DNA of 64,000 nucleotides from Anabaenopsis elenkinii CCIBt3563. Lineage in GTDB: Bacteria > Cyanobacteriota > Cyanobacteriia > Cyanobacteriales > Nostocaceae. The stretch covers positions 1,399,092 to 1,463,091 of the forward strand of contig NZ_CP063311.1 in NCBI RefSeq assembly GCF_015245355.1. The letters run 5' to 3'. A program made the position numbers and the translations under genes. Of this stretch, positions 58,936 through 64,000 are shown one piece after another (the first letter of the stretch is position 1; each line of letters begins with the position of its first letter). Below the pieces are notes generated by a model. It worked only from the letters and a program-made list of their open reading frames with translations. It was not told the origin of the DNA and searched no databases.

Positions 58936-59727
58936 ATGAATCCCTACGCTATTTTTAATCAGACCAAACGTCAGCGTGTTAGTGATGGCATGATGCGATC
59001 GCTTTTAGAAAATTGCGAGACTGCCTCACATATCCTTATTTTAGTCTGGCCGCAACTTGGGGATTTTGATAGTCTGGAATATGCGTGGTGGTTACAGCGA
59101 GCAGCTGAACAGTTGGCAGATAAAAAACTCGCTATTCGTGCTGTGGGAATTGGTAACTTAGGCTCTGGAAAAAAATTCTGTGAATATACAGGATTTCCGC
59201 CTGAAAATTTATTTGTTGAACCGAATGCAGAATTACATTGTCAACTCAATCTTTATTCTGGTCTGAATGTGTCTCTACCCGGACTTTCTCAGTCTCAAAA
59301 AGCTTGGCTAAATCTGCTATTGATGTGTGCTGGGATTGGAAGTCCGGGAACCCTGGCGGAAGTTTTTCGCGGATACAAGGGAGATCGCCAAGCCCCTCAA
59401 CTGATCAAGGATGATGAAATTATTCAAGCTACTCCTCTACCTGCTTTTCAAGGCTCGTTTTTCCAATTAGCAGGGGGGAGTGGTTTTCAACGTCCTTTTG
59501 AATTAGCTACCCTACGCCTACGTAATATGATGGAAGTGCTGAAAAATTGGCATAGTTATGTACCTGATTCTGCCTATTTAACTCAGCGCGGTGGAACTTT
59601 TCTGTTTGACACAAAAGGCCAGTTAGTTTACGAACATCGAGACCGAGGAATTCTGGGCTTTGCTGCTAATATGAGCCAACCACTATCATTTTTATCTTTG
59701 ATTGAAAGAGATATTTGTGCTCAATAG
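58936..59727 (+). CDS. Peroxiredoxin-like (AhpC/TSA-2 type) family protein
   Basis: The 263-residue protein has a thioredoxin-like pattern near residue 35 (HILILVWPQLGDFDSLEYAW). At this point the family normally has a CxxC or WCPxC active site; here it is replaced by WPQLGDFDS, so ordinary peroxidase activity is doubtful. The C-terminal half (FQLAGGSGFQRPFELATLRL, TFLFDTKGQLVYEHRDRGIL) fits the PRXL2-like group. Family assignment is by pattern only. It is separated from DUF488 by about 60 bp. Confidence 0.55.
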   Translation: MNPYAIFNQTKRQRVSDGMMRSLLENCETASHILILVWPQLGDFDSLEYAWWLQRAAEQLADKKLAIRAVGIGNLGSGKKFCEYTGFPPENLFVEPNAELHCQLNLYSGLNVSLPGLSQSQKAWLNLLLMCAGIGSPGTLAEVFRGYKGDRQAPQLIKDDEIIQATPLPAFQGSFFQLAGGSGFQRPFELATLRLRNMMEVLKNWHSYVPDSAYLTQRGGTFLFDTKGQLVYEHRDRGILGFAANMSQPLSFLSLIERDICAQ

Positions 59728-59763
59728 GTAACTAGTTGTTACTTTATAAAAAAAGTAAATTTA

Positions 59764-59785
59764 AGGGTGGTCTTCTAACCACCCT
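59764..59785. terminator. Convergent hairpin between the peroxiredoxin-like gene and ndhD
   Basis: AGGGTGGT (59764-59771) and ACCACCCT (59778-59785) form a perfect 8-bp stem, followed by ATTTCCCC. Its position between convergent stops suits bidirectional termination. Confidence 0.65.
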
Positions 59786-59837
59786 ATTTCCCCTCATATT
59801 TAAAATTTACGAGTAACACCCTAATTGGGTACGATAT

Positions 59838-61451
59838 TTACTCTGAGATATTAACTAAAGTATCAACTTCAGATGAAGCTAGGGTTGGAGCAGTGAAGAG
59901 ACGTGAGTACAGACTTACCGGTTGCTGACGAGCGAAAACTGGCAGAACTTGACGCGCATGGGCTGCTACTTCCACTGTTTTGACATCATAAGTCTGGGTA
60001 GCCAATTTAGGATATAGACCAATACCGATGATCGGAACTATCAAACAGGCGGTAATAAATAGTTCCCGGGGTTTGATATCAGGGATAACAGCATCTAGAT
60101 GTAATTCTTTACTTTGCTGACCATAGAACACTTGGCGCAGCATAGATAGTAAATAAATTGGAGTTAAAATCACGCCAACGGCTGATAACAGGATAACTAC
60201 AATTTTGAAGCTAGAAGTGTAAACGTCGCTGGAAGTAATACCCAGGAACACCATCAACTCACCCACAAAGCCACTCATACCGGGTAAAGCCAGAGAAGCC
60301 ATAGCGCCAATGGTAAACACTGCGAAGGTTCTAGGCATAACCTTAGCTATACCGCCCATTTTGTCCATCATTAAGGTGTGGGTACGTTCGTAAGTTACAC
60401 CGGATAAGAAGAACAAGCTAGCGGCTATCAAACCGTGAGAAACCATTTGCAGGACAGCACCGCTAATACCGATTTCTGTGTAAGAGGCTATCCCAATTAA
60501 TACAAATCCCATGTGGGCAATGGAAGAGTAAGCCAAGCGGCGTTTGAGATTTGTTTGGGCAAAGGCACAGCAAGCACCGTAGACAATATTTACTACACCT
60601 AGGATTGCTAAAACTGGGGCAAAATAAACATGGGCATTAGGTAACATTTCCACGTTGAAGCGGATGAGTGCATAACCGCCCATTTTTAATAACACGCCAG
60701 CTAAAATCATAGAACCAGGTGCAGATGCTTCACCGTGGGCATCAGGTAGCCAAGTGTGTAGGGGGAAAATTGGCATTTTCACACCAAAGGCAATGAGGAA
60801 ACCTGCATAGGTTAACAGTTCTAGAGCTTTAGGGTATTGCTTCATTCCCAGTGTGGCGATGTCGAAGGTAACAGTATCACCTGAGAATGCCATGACAAAG
60901 CCGGCGACTAAGATAAATATTGATGCGGCGGCTGTGTAAATAATAAACTTGGTGGCTGCATAACGACGCTTGGGACCTCCCCAGATGGCAATTAGCAGGT
61001 ACACAGGTACTAACTCTATTTCCCACATGAGGAAGAATAACAGCAAGTCTTGGGCGACAAATACCCCTAGTTGGGCGCTGTACATTACCAACATCAAAGC
61101 ATAAAACAAGCGCGGCTTGTTTGTGACTTTCCAAGCCGCGAAGATTGCCAGAGTGTTAATTAAGCCTGTTAACAACACTAGGGGCATGGATAAACCATCA
61201 ACCCCTACTGACCAATTTAAACTTAATTGTGGTATCCAAGAATATTTTTCTACCAGTTGTAGTGTGGGGTTTTGAAAGTCGTAGCTGTGCCAAAAGGCAT
61301 AAATCATCAGGGTAAAGTCGGCTATGGCAACTCCTAAACCATACCAGCGTACTGTTTTGCCTTCTTTATCTGGGATTAAGGGTATGGCTAAGGCAGCCAC
61401 CAAGGGCAATAAAATTATGGCTGACAGCCACGGAAATTCAATAGCATTCAT
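59838..61451 (-). CDS. ndhD: NAD(P)H-quinone oxidoreductase subunit 4
   Basis: NdhD is a proton-pumping membrane subunit of NDH-1. ATG 61451 ([20 protein letters not shown]) gives 537 residues; a slightly longer start is possible. About fourteen hydrophobic segments are present. The family blocks include [40 protein letters not shown] with the conserved Glu, and [20 protein letters not shown]. It resembles the NdhD1/D2 (respiratory/cyclic) group rather than the CO2-uptake NdhD3/D4, but no ndhF is adjacent to confirm this. Confidence 0.95.
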   Translation of the reverse strand: MNAIEFPWLSAIILLPLVAALAIPLIPDKEGKTVRWYGLGVAIADFTLMIYAFWHSYDFQNPTLQLVEKYSWIPQLSLNWSVGVDGLSMPLVLLTGLINTLAIFAAWKVTNKPRLFYALMLVMYSAQLGVFVAQDLLLFFLMWEIELVPVYLLIAIWGGPKRRYAATKFIIYTAAASIFILVAGFVMAFSGDTVTFDIATLGMKQYPKALELLTYAGFLIAFGVKMPIFPLHTWLPDAHGEASAPGSMILAGVLLKMGGYALIRFNVEMLPNAHVYFAPVLAILGVVNIVYGACCAFAQTNLKRRLAYSSIAHMGFVLIGIASYTEIGISGAVLQMVSHGLIAASLFFLSGVTYERTHTLMMDKMGGIAKVMPRTFAVFTIGAMASLALPGMSGFVGELMVFLGITSSDVYTSSFKIVVILLSAVGVILTPIYLLSMLRQVFYGQQSKELHLDAVIPDIKPRELFITACLIVPIIGIGLYPKLATQTYDVKTVEVAAHARQVLPVFARQQPVSLYSRLFTAPTLASSEVDTLVNISE

Positions 61452-61636
61452 CACTTCCGACAATCAATTTACCTTTTTGCTTTTGATTTAATTATATTAA
61501 GGAATTTGTACTTTTGTAAATGTTATTGATCCCTAATACTGGCATCTTCAGCAACGTATTAGGAATAAATACCTACTGAATATTTGCCAAAACAATTCTA
61601 GTTGTAAATTTTTGTAACGTCAACAGAAAATTTCAT

Positions 61637-61658
61637 AAAAAAGGCGGCTGAAGCCACC
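61637..61658 (-). terminator. Rho-independent terminator after the coiled-coil gene
   Basis: On the minus strand GGTGGCTTCAGCCGCCTTTTTT forms a GC-rich stem with a 3-nt loop (one G-U) followed by a T-run. It terminates the thrB/coiled-coil transcript. Confidence 0.8.
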
Positions 61659-61710
61659 GTTTTAAGTTAGAATATGGATTATTTTGGTTAAATAGAAACA
61701 ATTTCTGACT

Positions 61711-62223
61711 TTAAACAATCCGATTGACAATTGTCCAGACTTCCCCATCTGATCGGACATGGGGAACTGAGATAGTCTTAAAACCAGTAATAAAAGGCTT
61801 GTAGTACACCTGCCAATACAAAGGACTTAAATAATCGGTGCAAGATTTCAGCTGACGGATTTCTGTGGCTAATTCCCCAGCTAGCTGATTGATACGTTCT
61901 GCATGAACCTGAGCTACCTTTCTAGCTGCTTCTAACTCCTGCTGTAGGGTAAGTTGCTGAGATTTATTTTGCCAATGTTCTAACTCAGCTTGTTTATATT
62001 TTAGCTGCAATTCCAGGGCGGCGATCGCATCATCTATCCCCTTGAGTTCCACAGATAATTGGGGATTTTCCCGTGCTTGGCGGCGACAGGCTTCCACCAT
62101 AGCTGAGGGTGAATCACTCTTGGCAGATAATACATTATTAATAGTCAGGGTAGCCCGTTCTTGCTGGAGTGCTTGAATTTGTGAATTCAGTGTGGTGATT
62201 TCTGTATGAATTTGGTCAATCAT
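61711..62223 (-). CDS. Predicted coiled-coil protein
   Basis: The 170-residue protein has long Glu/Gln/Lys/Ala-rich helical stretches (HTEITTLNSQIQALQQERAT and LELQLKYKQAELEHWQNKSQ) and a basic, aromatic C-terminus (YWQVYYKPFITGFKT, then SDGEVWTIVNRIV). It starts 6 bp after thrB and is co-transcribed with it. The function is unknown. Confidence 0.65.
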   Translation of the reverse strand: MIDQIHTEITTLNSQIQALQQERATLTINNVLSAKSDSPSAMVEACRRQARENPQLSVELKGIDDAIAALELQLKYKQAELEHWQNKSQQLTLQQELEAARKVAQVHAERINQLAGELATEIRQLKSCTDYLSPLYWQVYYKPFITGFKTISVPHVRSDGEVWTIVNRIV

Positions 62224-62229
62224 TGCGGT

Positions 62230-63147
62230 TTATCCTTGGTAGCTTGCGCCTTGAGTATCTAGAGAAAGCGATCGCACAACTGCTATAATTCCTACTGACT
62301 GCCAAGCTGATAACATTGCCGCTTCTACAGCCTGGGAATGTAACCTATCTACCAAAGCCAACAATGTCGGCCCAGCACCACTAATTACCATCCCATAAGC
62401 ACCAGCAGCCAAAGCCGCCCCCTTAACAGCATCGTAACCGGGAATCAAAGCTTGACGATAAGGCTGATGTAATCTATCTTGTAAAGCTGCTCTTAACCAT
62501 TCTCCCTGACCAGTTTCCAGTCCCCGCAATAATAACCCTAGATGGGCAGTATTAAAAATTGCATCTGCACGGCTAAATTCAGTCGGTAGAACTTGACGGG
62601 CTTCACTAGTAGAAAGCTCGAAATCAGGAATCGCCACCACTGGTATAATATCACCATGCCAAGGAATATCGCAAACTTCCCAACCATCGGCACTGGTAGC
62701 AGCCAGACGACATCCCCCCAAGAGCGCCGGGACGACATTATCAGGATGTCCTTCCATGGCGATCGCTAATTTCATTACTTCTAACTCACTCAAAGGCGCA
62801 CCCGCCAACTGATTAGCACCCATTAAGCCGCCCACAATAGCTGTAGCTGAACTACCCAAACCCCTAGCCAAAGGTACACCTAGCTCAATTGCCATTTTTA
62901 CTGGTGGGGGTGTCTCTCCTATATATTCATAGCACTTAACAAAGGCCTGATACAGGAGATTACTGGTATCTGTTTGTACGCGTTCAGCTTCTGCACCTGT
63001 AACAGCAATGATCAATTCACCCCCATCTAGAGGAGTAAAAGTGAACTTGTTGTATAGGGTTAAGGCTGCACCAATACAGTCAAAACCGGGGCCTAAATTG
63101 GCAGTTGTAGCGGGAACCTTAACAGTGATACTAGAAATAACAGACAT
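62230..63147 (-). CDS. thrB: Homoserine kinase
   Basis: ThrB phosphorylates homoserine on the way to threonine. ATG 63147 ([20 protein letters not shown]) gives 305 residues. The GHMP blocks are [36 protein letters not shown] (ATP loop), and the C-terminal [17 protein letters not shown]. It lies about 450 bp from thrS, with a coiled-coil gene downstream. Confidence 0.96.
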   Translation of the reverse strand: MSVISSITVKVPATTANLGPGFDCIGAALTLYNKFTFTPLDGGELIIAVTGAEAERVQTDTSNLLYQAFVKCYEYIGETPPPVKMAIELGVPLARGLGSSATAIVGGLMGANQLAGAPLSELEVMKLAIAMEGHPDNVVPALLGGCRLAATSADGWEVCDIPWHGDIIPVVAIPDFELSTSEARQVLPTEFSRADAIFNTAHLGLLLRGLETGQGEWLRAALQDRLHQPYRQALIPGYDAVKGAALAAGAYGMVISGAGPTLLALVDRLHSQAVEAAMLSAWQSVGIIAVVRSLSLDTQGASYQG

Positions 63148-63594
63148 TTGCAAATACTCACCCAATCAATCCACTAGCATCTCATGTAAGGGGTTGATTT
63201 GTTCAAGAGTGTTGCTAATTGGGCAAAAGTATGCTTTACAAAACTTAATATATTAGCAAAGATTCACTAGGGAACTAAAATTATCGCAGTTAGCGATCAC
63301 TTTGAAAAAATCTGGATTTGGATCATTTACAGTCCTGGTTAGCAACCCTGAGGGGTTAAGATGTTAAAGACTGAGCGATCGCCCTTAAGCAGTCTGTGAT
63401 CATGGCGCTCATGTAGGAATATCTTTTATGCGCCGAGATTCCATATTTTACCAACTATTTCAACAATCCCCAAGTTTACTATTTGAACTATATGTTTAGA
63501 AGAACTAGAGAATCTGGGGGAAGCATTGCTTGATTTTAGCAGCATAGCTGATTTACACAGGTGGTTAGACTAGGCAGAGCCTAGCCGATGATGG
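63148..63594. other. 447-bp intergenic region between thrS and thrB
   Basis: No gene, tRNA or recognised RNA family is seen. A HIP1 site lies at about 63374 and a short inverted repeat AACCC/GGGTT at about 63343-63356. The region should contain the thrB promoter on the minus strand and the 3' end of the thrS transcript. Confidence 0.5.
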
Positions 63595-63999
63595 TTAGAA
63601 GTTCTCGAACTTAGCGATCGCATTCTTCATTTTATCCACCACCTCATCCACAGGTATAGCGCCCAACTCCCCAGAAGCGCGGGTACGTATACTCAAGCTA
63701 TGAGATTCAACTTCTTTAGCTCCCACTACAGCCATTACTGGTATTTTGGCTTTCTCAGCATTGCGGATTAACTTACCCAAGCGATCGCCACTGGTATCGA
63801 CTTCAACCCGGATACCCGCCGCCAGCATTTTCGCCGCCACTTCTTTGCTAAAATCAAGCTGTGCTTCACCCACTGGTAACAATCGAGCTTGTACAGGTGC
63901 TAACCACAGAGGAAAATCCCCTGCGTACTCTTCAATCAAAATCCCAATCAAGCGTTCCAGGGAACCAAAAGGCGCCCGGTGAATCATCACAGGACGTTT
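63595..63999 (-). CDS. thrS: Threonyl-tRNA synthetase, C-terminal part (5' truncated by window edge)
   Basis: The frame is open to the window end (KRPVMIHRAPFGSLERLIGI), so only the C-terminal 134 residues are seen. It contains the end of the class II catalytic core, the MIHRAPFGSLER motif 3 region, and then the anticodon-binding domain (FPLWLAPVQARLLPVGEAQL, RVEVDTSGDRLGKLIRNAEK, IPVMAVVGAKEVE). Confidence 0.95.
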   Translation of the reverse strand, partial: KRPVMIHRAPFGSLERLIGILIEEYAGDFPLWLAPVQARLLPVGEAQLDFSKEVAAKMLAAGIRVEVDTSGDRLGKLIRNAEKAKIPVMAVVGAKEVESHSLSIRTRASGELGAIPVDEVVDKMKNAIAKFENF

Positions 64000-64000
64000 A

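Overview
The window comes from a filamentous, probably heterocyst-forming cyanobacterium (Nostocales). The evidence is the HIP1 octamer GCGATCGC, seen roughly forty times; an orange carotenoid protein; NDH-1 subunits NdhN and NdhD; the sulfolipid genes sqdB and sqdX; Ycf46 and Ycf35 proteins; short tandemly repeated sequences of the TTCCCTA type; and gene order typical of the group (purC, Omp85, lpxC, fabZ, lpxA, lpxB; and the long S10-spc-alpha ribosomal cluster). No species is claimed.

Layout. 1-12.9 kb: the 3' part of a large outer-membrane usher-like protein with repeated C-terminal domains, a repeat-rich spacer, a membrane GTPase-like protein, deoC, recO overlapping an MFS transporter, a glycosyltransferase, an IS607-type element (tnpA/tnpB) and ocp. 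12.9-17.4 kb (minus): a matrixin-like protease, secG, gpmI and an ABC-F ATPase. 17.4-21.8 kb: an accessory block with a 105-bp direct repeat, a MmeI-like single-chain restriction-modification enzyme, palindromic repeats, an XRE regulator and a divergent gene of unknown function. 21.9-39.2 kb (minus): about thirty translation genes from rplC to prfA, including secY, adk, infA, rpoA, truA and a short rpmJ. 40.0-41.2 kb: ndhN and a DUF3172 gene. 41.2-44.8 kb: a second accessory block with a truncated SGNH-hydrolase remnant, an IS4/IS701-type insertion sequence, an unknown AT-rich gene and a C5-cytosine DNA methyltransferase. 44.8-51.7 kb (minus): lpxB, lpxA, fabZ, lpxC, Omp85/BamA and purC. 52.5-55.4 kb: a small DUF7219-type protein, then sqdX and sqdB. 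55.7-59.7 kb (plus): a ribbon-helix-helix/zinc-like protein, Ycf46 AAA ATPase and Ycf35 (DUF1257), then a DUF488 protein and a peroxiredoxin-like protein. 59.8-64 kb (minus): ndhD, a coiled-coil protein, thrB and the 3' end of thrS.

Working together. Most of the window is housekeeping: ribosome assembly and protein export (rpl/rps, secY, secG, prfA), outer-membrane biogenesis (Omp85 with the lipid A genes), photosynthetic membrane lipid (sqdB/sqdX), photoprotection (ocp) and electron transport (ndhN, ndhD). The accessory signal sits at the IS607 element, the MmeI block and the IS/methyltransferase block. No wholly new system can be proven from the sequence alone. The best candidates for follow-up are the RHH-AAA-DUF1257 operon, the IS607 TnpB without zinc-ribbon cysteines, the usher-like barrel with C-terminal repeats, and the C5 methyltransferase attached to the lipid A operon.
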